NCBI RefSeq assembly: GCF_021172065.1
Contig: NZ_CP087880.1
Span: 1,898,583-1,962,582 of the forward strand
Length of the DNA stretch: 64,000 nt
DNA from: Pseudocitrobacter corydidari
Lineage (GTDB): Bacteria; Pseudomonadota; Gammaproteobacteria; Enterobacterales; Enterobacteriaceae
Direction: 5' to 3'
Below, one piece after another: positions 9,041-19,166 of the stretch (position 1 is its first letter; the number at the start of each line of letters is the position of its first letter). The position numbers were made by a program, and so were the translations under genes. The notes beneath the pieces are model-generated. The model was not told where the DNA came from, searched no databases, and saw only the letters and a program-made list of their open reading frames with translations.

Positions 9041-9396
9041 ACATGAGCAAAATGTCTGCTCCTTGCTCACAGTAGACCTTCAGCTCAGTTATCTTGTCCG
9101 CTGTGTGCCAGAAGAAGACATTGATTTTGTTAGGCTTGCTCAGAACTGTACTTTGTAAACAATAAAATTCATTCAAAATAAAATATGGGGCATATATCTT
9201 TGTAGGTTCGTTGGGATAAATTACCACCTTATATCGCCATGTTTTAAATCATAAAATATCATTGAAATCCAATTCATCTAGTCACTACATTTCTTTTTTG
9301 TCTGTTGCCTCGTTGTTCTCGCCTGTTGATTATTGTTTTTCATAAAAATAATAATTATAATTAGCCATAATTTAAATATTATACAGGAGGGGTAAG

Positions 9397-10749
9397 ATGT
9401 CATATCATCAGCTAAAAAAAACCAGAAAAAACATCCTTGCATCTGCAGATGTTTCTGGTTCCTATGATTTTTGGACAACGATAATATGCTTGGACTCTAT
9501 ATCCAGCCCAACAATAAAGAAAATTGAATCATTATGTGATAAATACCATTCTGAATTTAATGACTCTAAAAACATACCAATTGATGATTTCAAAAGTGTC
9601 ATTGATGTCAAATCCTTAGCAAGGCATGAATTTACACATTATATTGACTGCACATCAACTCTATGGGGGTTTAAATATTTAAAGTTATTATCCTCAGCGT
9701 ATGCATGCAATACTGATATCTATCAAAATACAGATGAAGAAAACTTCCACATTGCTAAAAGCCTTGAACACTTTTTAAGGTTTATTCGACTTCCGAAATA
9801 TTTTACTGAATTAGGTTCAGCAGACGGAGGCAATTGTTTATGGAGGTATACAGAAACAATTGGACATAGATTTACTCCGACAGGGATGGTATCAGATCAT
9901 CCTATTTTATTTATGAGATTCATGGACGAAAATCTTCAATTAATAGTCAGATCACCTATTTCTATATTGTCAATTCTTGAGTGTTCAGCAATGGCTCAGG
10001 AGGTTCTATTTAAAATGCACTCTCTCAAAAGTCGTTCTACTTTTGCTGAATATAAAGTTGAATTAGCACAATATGAAATAGAACTTAAGAAATATTTCTA
10101 TGATAAGTCGCTCACTGAATATTCAGCTTGTGCACATCTCATTGCATCTAAACTTAAAATAAATTCAATTTTCGAAGTGTTTGAATTATGCTCGCTTCTG
10201 TGTCGTTTTGTACTCAATACATCAGATGAGATATATGATTTAATCCTCAAAAGGTGCAACTTTGCTGAGATTCTAAATATACCAGTCGGTCATGAATTTG
10301 AAAAAAGATTTAGAAAAGGCTTTGAATATCGAGAACCGGGATTTCTTTTGTATTTGTTATGCAAAACCTTTCAAAATGATTATGATTTTAGTATATCAGC
10401 CACATCAATATATAAAGGTTATTTAAAACTTGGCGTAACAAAGCTAGAATTTATGAATAGTGTCTCTGATGAAAAAATTAAACTCATGGAATATTTAACA
10501 CTTTCTTCAGAACCATATATTTTAAAAATAGCGGTTAGAGGCCTTGAAAACTCTGAATTAATCAAAGATGAATCATTTATTCTTCCATTCGATTCAATGG
10601 AATTGCCTCCGGTATATTTAGGCGATGCAACTATCTATGATTTTTTCCAAACGAACATCACAAAGAATCCTGATTATGATCTGGAAGAATTATATTTAAG
10701 ATTACACAAAGGACAGAGTTGGGTGGAACGTTTTATTGAAGCTTGCTAA
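9397..10749 (+). CDS. AT-rich protein with HExxH metallopeptidase-like motif
   Basis: A 450-residue protein preceded by a strong ribosome binding site (AGGAGGGG). It carries HEFTH at residues 77-81, inside a helix-like segment followed by YID, which fits the zinc-binding HExxH motif of metallopeptidases. I could not assign a third zinc ligand with confidence, and no other family signature is recognised. There is no signal peptide, so it should act in the cytoplasm. Base composition is clearly AT-richer than the core genes, with Lys/Ile/Asn-rich codons, pointing to recent acquisition. A protease-type effector in the same island as the nuclease-like gene is possible, but the 404-bp gap and hairpin argue for separate transcription. 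Confidence 0.6.
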   Translation: MSYHQLKKTRKNILASADVSGSYDFWTTIICLDSISSPTIKKIESLCDKYHSEFNDSKNIPIDDFKSVIDVKSLARHEFTHYIDCTSTLWGFKYLKLLSSAYACNTDIYQNTDEENFHIAKSLEHFLRFIRLPKYFTELGSADGGNCLWRYTETIGHRFTPTGMVSDHPILFMRFMDENLQLIVRSPISILSILECSAMAQEVLFKMHSLKSRSTFAEYKVELAQYEIELKKYFYDKSLTEYSACAHLIASKLKINSIFEVFELCSLLCRFVLNTSDEIYDLILKRCNFAEILNIPVGHEFEKRFRKGFEYREPGFLLYLLCKTFQNDYDFSISATSIYKGYLKLGVTKLEFMNSVSDEKIKLMEYLTLSSEPYILKIAVRGLENSELIKDESFILPFDSMELPPVYLGDATIYDFFQTNITKNPDYDLEELYLRLHKGQSWVERFIEAC

Positions 10750-10785
10750 CTGCATCCTATAACCTAATTATAGGTTTATTATGTA

Positions 10786-10814
10786 AAAAACCATCTGTAA
10801 GCTAGGTGGTTTTT
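10786..10814 (+). terminator. Rho-independent terminator after HExxH gene
   Basis: AAAAACCATCT and AGGTGGTTTTT form a stem with one mismatch and end in a T run, 37 bp after the stop codon. Confidence 0.65.
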
Positions 10815-11309
10815 ATTGATTCGTGGGATTGCAATCTAAAATTCCTAAAAATAAATCTCAATTTTTAAGCCAGATAAGTAGAATATTGCAAATCTGTTAC
10901 TCACCATCTTTATATAATCCAGATTACGTTCAAAAATAAAGGATAAAGTAAATATGTAAATCCCACTCAACCGGGGCACTCATTTTTAGAAATCGTCCAC
11001 TAGACTGATTATATCTTGGATTAGCCCCTATTTGAGTAATACGCAGTGTGTTCGTTAAGACCTTGCCGACTATAAGAACAATTATGAACTTCCGCTTCTC
11101 GCTCATAGCAGACTTTGGGTATCAGGAACTTGACTGCTTCATGCCAGGGGAAAATGTTGAGTGTGTCACCATATGTTAATCAACAGATGGCAGGTCAAAG
11201 GATGGCCTTAACGTATAGGGGAATGCCAGGCTATTACCTTCTACAATAATACCTGGCAAATTTGGGCTATTTAACTTTAGTACATTCAGGCCCATGTATT
11301 TCAGGGAAT
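10815..11309. other. AT-rich intergenic region between convergent genes
   Basis: About 495 bp between the HExxH gene and the convergent DUF262 gene. I see no ORF with coding character. It contains a TTCTCGCTCATAGCAGAC sequence (about 11094-11111) that recurs near 31580, so it holds one member of a short dispersed repeat. Confidence 0.45.
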
Positions 11310-12995
11310 TTACTCCTCAGTTTCCAGCAGGCCAATTTCAGCAATACGCTCTTGGATCAGTTGCTTGCGCTTTTCGACGAAGCGTCTGAAATTTTCAGTT
11401 TTCCAGAGTGTTTTAGGTGAAGAGGGGATGCAATGTAACTCTAAAAAATCAGCTGATTGATTTCTCAGCCATTGTTCGAGTGGTTGTGCACCTTTATCAC
11501 CTGAGCCATTCTGATGCGCAGGCAAAAGCATACAGTTTGCTAACTGGTCAATTTCCCAGTTCTCGTAGGTTCGGATCTGGCGACCGGTTTCTTCATTAAG
11601 TTCCTTCTGAGCTTTCAGAATGCTACGTGCGAAGATATGGTCAATTTGCGGTTCGTGCTGGAATCCAGAGGATTTGTATTCCCCTCCATACCACATGTTG
11701 AACAGAAGGTGGATATGTCCACTGCCATAGCCGCACCAGTCGAAGAGACGCTCCTCAGTTAAATGCAGGCTCCGGTTGGATGAAACAATAGCCGCACGAA
11801 TTTTTTTAACATCAAATCCTTGTTGCTCTTCAATTAGCTTCACCAGTTTATCAATGATGCCATCAGGCTGACCGGAAAATACGCCATTGAGAAGCGCAGG
11901 TATCAGATACTGTTTTAAGGCTTGTGATTTCTCAAGTTTCTTGGGGAAATGATACTGCAAATATACTAATGGGATAAGTGCATTATATGATGTAAGAGCT
12001 TTTCCGGTACGAATATAGGTTTTACTGACGATCTCACCTTTTACAAAGAGCAGCGCTTTAGCTATTTCTGGCCAGTTCTCACTGATTTTTCTGCGGACTT
12101 CATCGTCACGTAATTTATCCACATCGTATTTAGCGCCGTAACCCAGAATAGTAGTACTCAGCTTGATGAGAAAATCACGAGAGAAGTTGAAGCGATCATT
12201 ATCGTTAATTTGCTCCAGAAACTCCTCAAAAATCACATCTGCTTCAGACCATTCTGTGGAAAGCAGAGTAAACATCAAGTCTGACTTACTTAAACGCGTA
12301 CCGCCTGAGTTAGCGCGGATAAAAACTTCAACCACATCGTCAAAGGTGAGATCGCCTTCATCGTCGCTACTGTCAATTACATGATATAACAAAGCCCCTT
12401 CATTACTGAACTCCATACGCGCTCTGCTTAGGTTAATCGTTGCCAGCTCACGTTCTTCACTACTCAGCTCTAGTCCTTCTTCCTTGAGGCGCTGGCTGAG
12501 GATCTGCTCAGGCAATTTCTTGGGGTAGATAATGTCGGACATTGCCATCCACGGCCAACCAGTACAAGATACATCCTTAAACTCAAAGCGATAACGTAGT
12601 TCTTCTTTGCTCGCTGGTTCACCACTCAGTAAATCGAAATGCAATACCTGACCGTCGATACTCCCTTTTAATGCCAGATAGAAGCTCTGCAAACGCTGCT
12701 GACCATCCAGCACGAGCCATTTTGCCTTCGTTTTACCATGATGATAATGATCCTTCAAATCAACCTTACCGCCATTAAAGTTCTGTATAAATTTTCGGTG
12801 CTTTATCGCTTCGCGGGTTTTCCAGAAAAGCATTGAAGACAACGGATATTGGCGCATCACCGAGTCAAAAAGGCGGGCAATTTGATCTGTATTCCACACA
12901 AACTGCCTCTGGATGTTTGGAAGCCAAAGCCCACCACCATCAGCTTCATCGTTGTTGATTTCCTGAACTATCGCCTTTATTGATTTACTTGGCAT
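11310..12995 (-). CDS. DUF262 protein with C-terminal His-Me-finger nuclease domain (GmrSD-like)
   Basis: A 561-residue protein. The N-terminal DUF262 (ParB-like) domain has NIQRQFVW at residues 27-34 and the signature DGQQRL at 97-102, the putative nucleotide-binding/hydrolysis motif of GmrS-type proteins. The C-terminal part carries D452-H453 in an IDHIFARS context, then N487 in NCMLLPAHQNG and K501, a pattern matching the DUF1524-like His-Me-finger nuclease seen in GmrD. Both halves lie in one polypeptide, as in many single-chain type IV restriction enzymes that cut modified phage DNA. AAGGA lies nine bases before the ATG. It is transcribed with the same polarity as the HNH gene, 277 bp downstream of it. 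A defence role is inferred from family knowledge. Confidence 0.8.
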   Translation of the reverse strand: MPSKSIKAIVQEINNDEADGGGLWLPNIQRQFVWNTDQIARLFDSVMRQYPLSSMLFWKTREAIKHRKFIQNFNGGKVDLKDHYHHGKTKAKWLVLDGQQRLQSFYLALKGSIDGQVLHFDLLSGEPASKEELRYRFEFKDVSCTGWPWMAMSDIIYPKKLPEQILSQRLKEEGLELSSEERELATINLSRARMEFSNEGALLYHVIDSSDDEGDLTFDDVVEVFIRANSGGTRLSKSDLMFTLLSTEWSEADVIFEEFLEQINDNDRFNFSRDFLIKLSTTILGYGAKYDVDKLRDDEVRRKISENWPEIAKALLFVKGEIVSKTYIRTGKALTSYNALIPLVYLQYHFPKKLEKSQALKQYLIPALLNGVFSGQPDGIIDKLVKLIEEQQGFDVKKIRAAIVSSNRSLHLTEERLFDWCGYGSGHIHLLFNMWYGGEYKSSGFQHEPQIDHIFARSILKAQKELNEETGRQIRTYENWEIDQLANCMLLPAHQNGSGDKGAQPLEQWLRNQSADFLELHCIPSSPKTLWKTENFRRFVEKRKQLIQERIAEIGLLETEE

Positions 12996-13272
12996 CTAAT
13001 TATTCCTTGTCGTTAGATCGTTGGTGCGTAACTGAAATTGGCTTACTTATGTACATTAAGTAGAATTATCGGCAGTGTGGTGATTACATTTAGGTTTAAC
13101 AGGATCTTACTCGATACTTAGTAAGGTCTCACTTAAACAAGTCAGTCATTTTTAAAGCACTTTCGGCATACGAATTTGGTTTCATTTCAAACTAATGTGT
13201 GCTCCTCGCTAAAAAGCAGCCTATCAACCTCTAACAGCTTAAAAACAATAGTGTTCGTCCTTGCCTGCCCCT

Positions 13273-14574
13273 TCACGCTGCATTCTGACTGAATTCCGCC
13301 CAGCGGGCTAGCAGGTAAGCCGGGTTAATCGGACGCTGGGTATCAGCAATGAGCTTACCTTCAAATTGCGCCAGGTCGGGATCGTCTGCCAACACTCCCG
13401 CGTCAAAGTGAACGGTCAATGTCTCTGGGTTAATCGCCATCAGGCCCGCATCAAACAAACGATGCAGGTCAACGCGCATAAGCAGCCCGTTAGTGTAATG
13501 GTCGATACCGTCATTGCAGTGCTCCATAAGATGGGCCGCTTCCGTGCGCTGGCGTGTGCGAACACCGGAAATCACGCAACAATTAAAACAGTTCAGACGT
13601 ACTGTCTCGGTGAATTCCACCTGATCAGGACGAGTAATGACCTCCGCTTTATAGCCTTCTCGTTTAGGCTTCACAGGAAGTTCTGCAATGGGTGCTACCG
13701 GTTGTTGCATATCTATCGGTTCGATAGGCTGATTGACTGGTGCTGGCTGTACCTGTTTATGCATACGTGCAGCCATAAAATCACGGGCGCTTTCGAGCAT
13801 AGTTTCAGCGGTGCCGCGGAACTGTAAACGGAATTCGAGCAGCAGATGCGTCGGTAGAATCTGACGCAATTTTTCGTGGATATCTTCACGGCTGGCTTCA
13901 TCATTGATGCGTTTTTTATTAGCCTTCCGCACTTCTTCTTCACGGCGAAGGCGTGACGCTTTATGTAGATCCTCCAAACGCTGCAAGTCCTCAGCCTTAG
14001 CAGCGGCTTTTTTCCCCTTTTGGATTTTCCCGACAGCATCACGCCGGAAGCAGTACTTTTCAAAAATGGATGAGGAGAGAATAGCCGCGATGATTTCCTG
14101 TACTGGAAGACCTTGATTCCGAAGGCCACTCACCCATTCGTGAAGCTGTTTCGAATACGGCACACCCTTTTCAATCAATCCGCCACTGGCAAGGCGCAGA
14201 GCTTCATCTTTATGGCATTCAACAATCTGGAAACGCCGCTCCTGTTCCAGTTGCTCATTTTCATGTTGGTGGACCTCAACCTGCTGTCGTTTGGCCTCCG
14301 CTTTCTCCAGTGTTTCCCGCGTTAATTCTCGATAGTTTTCGGTGGAGGCTTGCGCCTTTAGATAGCGAGCATAAGCAACGGATTTAGGAACATTGCGGAG
14401 GATATATTCCTCATCTTTACCAACGGCAAGTTGACGCTTAATTTCTAACATGAGGCCGCTGCGATCAACCTTTGGCCCCGCAGGAAGGATGGCATTCAAC
14501 AGTTTGGTAATGCGTACACTGCCAGTGCCACTTAATTTGGTAATACGATTATTTTTGAAAAATTTCTTTGCCAT
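13273..14574 (-). CDS. HNH endonuclease-domain protein with coiled-coil N-terminal region
   Basis: A 433-residue protein. The start at 14574 (MAKKFFKN) is chosen because GGA lies ten bases upstream and the preceding residues look non-coding. The middle is charged and predicted helical/coiled-coil, with many Glu/Gln/Lys/Arg residues. The C-terminal domain (about 325-400) matches HNH_2: a CxxC-like cysteine cluster, H348 in EAAHLM, N362 in NGLLMR and H371 in DLHRLFD, giving the H-N-H triad. Similar C-terminal domains occur in nucleases of restriction and toxin systems. The gene overlaps the end of a frameshifted adhesin ORF by 26 bp. Its role with the DUF262 gene downstream is possible but not shown. 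Confidence 0.75.
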   Translation of the reverse strand: MAKKFFKNNRITKLSGTGSVRITKLLNAILPAGPKVDRSGLMLEIKRQLAVGKDEEYILRNVPKSVAYARYLKAQASTENYRELTRETLEKAEAKRQQVEVHQHENEQLEQERRFQIVECHKDEALRLASGGLIEKGVPYSKQLHEWVSGLRNQGLPVQEIIAAILSSSIFEKYCFRRDAVGKIQKGKKAAAKAEDLQRLEDLHKASRLRREEEVRKANKKRINDEASREDIHEKLRQILPTHLLLEFRLQFRGTAETMLESARDFMAARMHKQVQPAPVNQPIEPIDMQQPVAPIAELPVKPKREGYKAEVITRPDQVEFTETVRLNCFNCCVISGVRTRQRTEAAHLMEHCNDGIDHYTNGLLMRVDLHRLFDAGLMAINPETLTVHFDAGVLADDPDLAQFEGKLIADTQRPINPAYLLARWAEFSQNAA

Positions 14575-15287
14575 ACTCAAAAGTTCCAGCCCAGACCTCC
14601 AACGCACCAGCATAATTATACCGACAAAACGTATTAATCCCTCGCTGATGACTTTTAATCCCCGTATGCAGGTGTAACGCTTTCGCTTCATGCACCCAGA
14701 AACTGCCGCCTGCCTGCGTCTGTGGGTGGAAGATACGAGCTTGCGGATACCTTTCGCTCAGTTGACCGTGACTCAAGCCAAACCATTTCCTCGACACATC
14801 GCGGAATTCGCGCGTCGTTAACAACCGCCCCCCATTCGCTGACAGCGTTCGCGGGCGGTAGAGAAATTATTATCAACCGTGCCCTCACCGATAAGCCAGG
14901 TGTTCACAACGAAAGGATAGTGCTGCGTATTGTCCGTTTTACGGTTGCGCAACGTCAACGTATTGGAGAGTTCATGTTCCTGCGGCTGCCGTTTCATCAC
15001 CAGCGTTACTCGCCCTTCCTGATGCGGACGAATGTCGAGCCAGTCATGGGCAACACTAAAGACGACATCATTCAGATTGAGCGCTTCGTGATTGCTGCTC
15101 ATGGTGACCTTGGCCCCGGTAAACCCGGCGCTCAGAATAGAGGCGGTGCGAAAGCCGGAGTTGGTGGGTGAGTGAAAACTGATGCGCTTGAAATAGTCGT
15201 TTTTTTCAGTCGCATTCACAGACGGTGAAAAGATGAACGGTAAAACACAAAAACACCAGGCGGGCGGCTTTATAGGCTTCCTTTCAT
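14549..15287 (-). pseudogene. Frameshifted invasin/intimin-like lectin-domain protein
   Basis: Read across two frameshifts, this stretch encodes one secreted protein of about 245 residues. An ATG at 15287 starts MKGSL, which continues after a one-base shift near 15274 into a hydrophobic signal segment ending SPSVNA. An Ig-like region follows, then a cysteine segment RERCQRMGG. Just after it the frame shifts again in a run of six Gs (near 14825); one more G would continue into LLTTREF, a Trp-rich lectin-like domain and the stop at 14549. The W...C...GG layout resembles the C-terminal C-type-lectin-like domain of invasins. The gene is broken as sequenced; the G-run shift could also be phase variation or a read error. 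Confidence 0.55.
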
Positions 15288-15515
15288 ATCATCGCGATAC
15301 CTGAAGGCAGCATAGCGTTACCTGTTATGGCATAAAGCATTTTTACCTAATTTGAAAATACAATTGAGTTCTTCACTTCCGGGAATAGGTCAGGAGACAT
15401 CACCGCGTCCTCCTGCGTGATCTCCCTCACACAACCCAACATCGCCTATTCCCCTGTAAAACCTGCGTGTTAACATTCACACTGTAAATACCTATCAACT
15501 CATACCGAGGCTTTG

Positions 15516-15540
15516 ATGCTGGAGAATGTAATCATCCGAT

Positions 15541-15542
<2 letters not shown>
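15516..15542 (+). CDS. Leader peptide (8 codons) upstream of topAI
   Basis: A short ORF, ATG at 15516 to TAA at 15540-15542, encodes MLENVIIR. An AGG five bases before the ATG gives a plausible ribosome binding site. It lies 111 bp before topAI, and its stop codon overlaps the start of a strong hairpin. In E. coli the topAI-yjhQP operon is controlled by a short leader ORF (toiL) whose translation responds to ribosome-targeting antibiotics. Position and structure fit that model; I cannot confirm the peptide matches toiL. Confidence 0.5.
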
Positions 15543-15911
<369 letters not shown>

Positions 15912-15926
15912 ACAAGGAGAAAACCT

Positions 15927-16673
15927 ATGGATATCCCACGTATTTTTACGATTAGCGAAAGTGCGCACCGCATTCATAACCCCTTCACGGCAGAAAAGTA
16001 CGCCACGCTGGGGCGCGTTCTCAGGCTTACGCCAGAAATGCACATTCTTGACCTCGGCAGCGGCTCCGGTGAGATGCTCTGCACCTGGGCGCGCGATCAT
16101 CAGATAACGGGTACAGGCGTCGATTTAAGCCCGCTGTTCACCGGGCAGGCTAAAGCGCGGGCGCTGGAACTGAAAGTAAGCGAACGCGTGAGCTTTATCC
16201 ATCGAGATGCAGCAGGTTATGTGGCTGCTGAACCCTGTGATATCGCAGCCTGCGTCGGTGCAACCTGGATTGCCGGGGGCCTTGAAGGCACGCTGGCCCT
16301 TCTGCGTCAAAGCCTGAAACCCGGCGGTATGATGCTTATCGGCGAACCTTTCTGGCGTCGCAGGCCTGAATCCGACGCGGTTGCGCAGGCGTGCGGCGCA
16401 AACGCGCCTGAGGATTTTTTGGCACTGCCGGAACTGGTCGGTTTATTTGATGAGCGCGGCTATGACGTGGTGGAGATGGTGCTGGCAGACCAGGAAGGCT
16501 GGGATCGCTATGAAGCGGCAAAATGGCTCACCCTACGCCGCTGGCTGGAAGCCAACCCGAACGATCCTTTCGCACCGGAGGTTCGCTCAATTTTAACTGA
16601 ATCACCAAAAAGGCATGTCACATACACCCGTGAATACGTCGGCTGGGGCGTTTTTGCCCTGATGCCGCGATAA
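15927..16673 (+). CDS. yjhP: YjhP-like SAM-dependent methyltransferase
   Basis: A 248-residue class I methyltransferase, collinear with E. coli YjhP (MDIPRIF...SESAHRIHNPF). SAM-binding motif I is DLGSGSGEM at about residues 41-49, with VDLS further on. The substrate is unknown. It forms an operon with topAI, 15 bp apart with an AAGGAG ribosome binding site. In E. coli the order is topAI-yjhQ-yjhP, so this locus has lost, or never had, the middle gene. A perfect hairpin at 16688-16710 ends the operon. Confidence 0.88.
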   Translation: MDIPRIFTISESAHRIHNPFTAEKYATLGRVLRLTPEMHILDLGSGSGEMLCTWARDHQITGTGVDLSPLFTGQAKARALELKVSERVSFIHRDAAGYVAAEPCDIAACVGATWIAGGLEGTLALLRQSLKPGGMMLIGEPFWRRRPESDAVAQACGANAPEDFLALPELVGLFDERGYDVVEMVLADQEGWDRYEAAKWLTLRRWLEANPNDPFAPEVRSILTESPKRHVTYTREYVGWGVFALMPR

Positions 16674-16687
16674 TCCCTTCACCTAAA

Positions 16688-16710
16688 GCCGGGTAACGTG
16701 GTTACCCGGC
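16688..16710 (+). terminator. Hairpin after yjhP
   Basis: GCCGGGTAAC pairs perfectly with GTTACCCGGC around a three-base loop, 14 bp after the stop codon. The GC-rich stem fits a terminator, though only a poor T tract follows. Confidence 0.65.
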
Positions 16711-16746
16711 ACGCATACCCACACAAATAAGACGTTTAATTCCTGC

Positions 16747-16766
16747 CGCATTTGATCACAAATTTG
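16747..16766. promoter_or_regulatory. Candidate CRP site upstream of glaH (csiD)
   Basis: On the minus strand TTTGTGATCAAATG has a good TGTGA half-site and a weak second half. The E. coli csiD promoter is known to need cAMP-CRP and sigma S, and this site lies in the expected 112-132 bp upstream of the start codon. The match is partial. Confidence 0.35.
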
Positions 16767-16767
16767 A

Positions 16768-17856
<1,089 letters not shown>

Positions 17857-17875
17857 GCGCAAAGGAATTGAGCGG

Positions 17876-19144
17876 ATGTATGATTTTGTGATTATTGGCG
17901 GCGGCATCATCGGCATGTCGACCGCCATGCAACTAATTGATGTCTATCCGGATGCCCGCATTGCGTTGCTGGAAAAAGAGTCCGGCCCGGCCTGTCATCA
18001 GACGGGCCACAACAGCGGCGTGATCCATGCCGGGGTTTATTACACGCCCGGTAGCCTGAAGGCACAGTTTTGCCTGGCGGGAAACCGCGCCACTAAAGCC
18101 TTTTGCGATCAAAACGGCATTCGCTATGACAACTGCGGCAAGATGCTGGTCGCCACCTCTGAACTCGAAATGGAACGGATGCGCGCGTTGTGGGAACGCA
18201 CGGCGGCAAACGGTATCGAGCGCGAGTGGTTAAACGCCGTGGAACTGCGCGAGCGCGAACCGAATATCACCGGGCTTGGCGGCATTTTTGTGCCGTCCAG
18301 CGGCATTGTCAGCTACCGCGAAGTCACAGCGGCGATGGCAAAAATTTTCCAGGCCAGAGGCGGTGAGATTATCTATAACGCAGAAGTCAGCGGCCTCAGT
18401 GAGCATAAAAACGGCGTGGTGATACGTACCCGCCAGGGCGGCGAATATGAAGCATCGACGCTGATTAGCTGTTCCGGGCTGATGGCTGACCGGCTGGTGA
18501 AAATGCTCGGACTCGAACCGGGCTTTATCATCTGCCCGTTCCGTGGTGAGTATTTCCGCCTTGCGCCGGAGCATAACCAGATTGTTAACCACCTGATTTA
18601 CCCCATTCCCGACCCCGCGATGCCATTTTTGGGCGTGCATCTCACCCGCATGATCGACGGCAGCGTGACCGTCGGGCCAAACGCGGTGCTGGCTTTCAAA
18701 CGCGAAGGCTATCGCAAGCGCGACTTCTCATTTAGTGACACGCTGGAGATTTTGAGCTCGTCGGGGATTCGCCGGGTGCTGCAAAACCATCTACGCTCAG
18801 GACTGGGCGAGATGAAAAACTCGCTGTGCAAAAGCGGCTATCTGCGGCTGGTGCAAAAGTATTGTCCCCGGCTTTCGTTAAGCGATCTCCAGCCCTGGCC
18901 CGCCGGTGTGCGGGCGCAGGCGGTATCGCCGGACGGCAAGCTGATTGACGATTTTCTGTTTGTCACCACCCCGCGCACGATCCACACCTGCAATGCGCCC
19001 TCCCCGGCAGCGACATCAGCAATTCCTATTGGTGCGCATATTGTCAGCAAGGTACAAACGCTGTTGGCAAGCCAGAGTAACCCCGGACGCACGCTGCGAG
19101 CGGCACGTAGTGTGGATGCCTTACACGCCGCATTTAATCAATAA
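17876..19144 (+). CDS. lhgD: L-2-hydroxyglutarate dehydrogenase
   Basis: A 422-residue FAD-dependent membrane-associated oxidase/dehydrogenase (also LhgO, YgaF) that converts L-2-hydroxyglutarate to 2-oxoglutarate and feeds electrons to the quinone pool. The N-terminal dinucleotide-binding motif is IIGGGIIG at residues 6-13, followed by the GHNSGVIHAG segment typical of the family. The ATG at 17876 lies 19 bp after the glaH stop and is preceded by AAAGGA. It works directly after GlaH in the glutarate pathway. Confidence 0.95.
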   Translation: MYDFVIIGGGIIGMSTAMQLIDVYPDARIALLEKESGPACHQTGHNSGVIHAGVYYTPGSLKAQFCLAGNRATKAFCDQNGIRYDNCGKMLVATSELEMERMRALWERTAANGIEREWLNAVELREREPNITGLGGIFVPSSGIVSYREVTAAMAKIFQARGGEIIYNAEVSGLSEHKNGVVIRTRQGGEYEASTLISCSGLMADRLVKMLGLEPGFIICPFRGEYFRLAPEHNQIVNHLIYPIPDPAMPFLGVHLTRMIDGSVTVGPNAVLAFKREGYRKRDFSFSDTLEILSSSGIRRVLQNHLRSGLGEMKNSLCKSGYLRLVQKYCPRLSLSDLQPWPAGVRAQAVSPDGKLIDDFLFVTTPRTIHTCNAPSPAATSAIPIGAHIVSKVQTLLASQSNPGRTLRAARSVDALHAAFNQ

Positions 19145-19166
19145 CCTTTGAAAACAGGACGTAACA

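Noticed and set aside
13010..13272. Possible small RNA or gene between the DUF262 and HNH genes
   Set aside because: Only weak inverted repeats and no promoter-terminator pair could be made out.
14818..15219. A free-standing 133-residue protein starting with GTG
   Set aside because: It is the middle of a longer secreted protein; a signal peptide and a lectin-like end are found in shifted frames on either side, so I listed it as part of a pseudogene.
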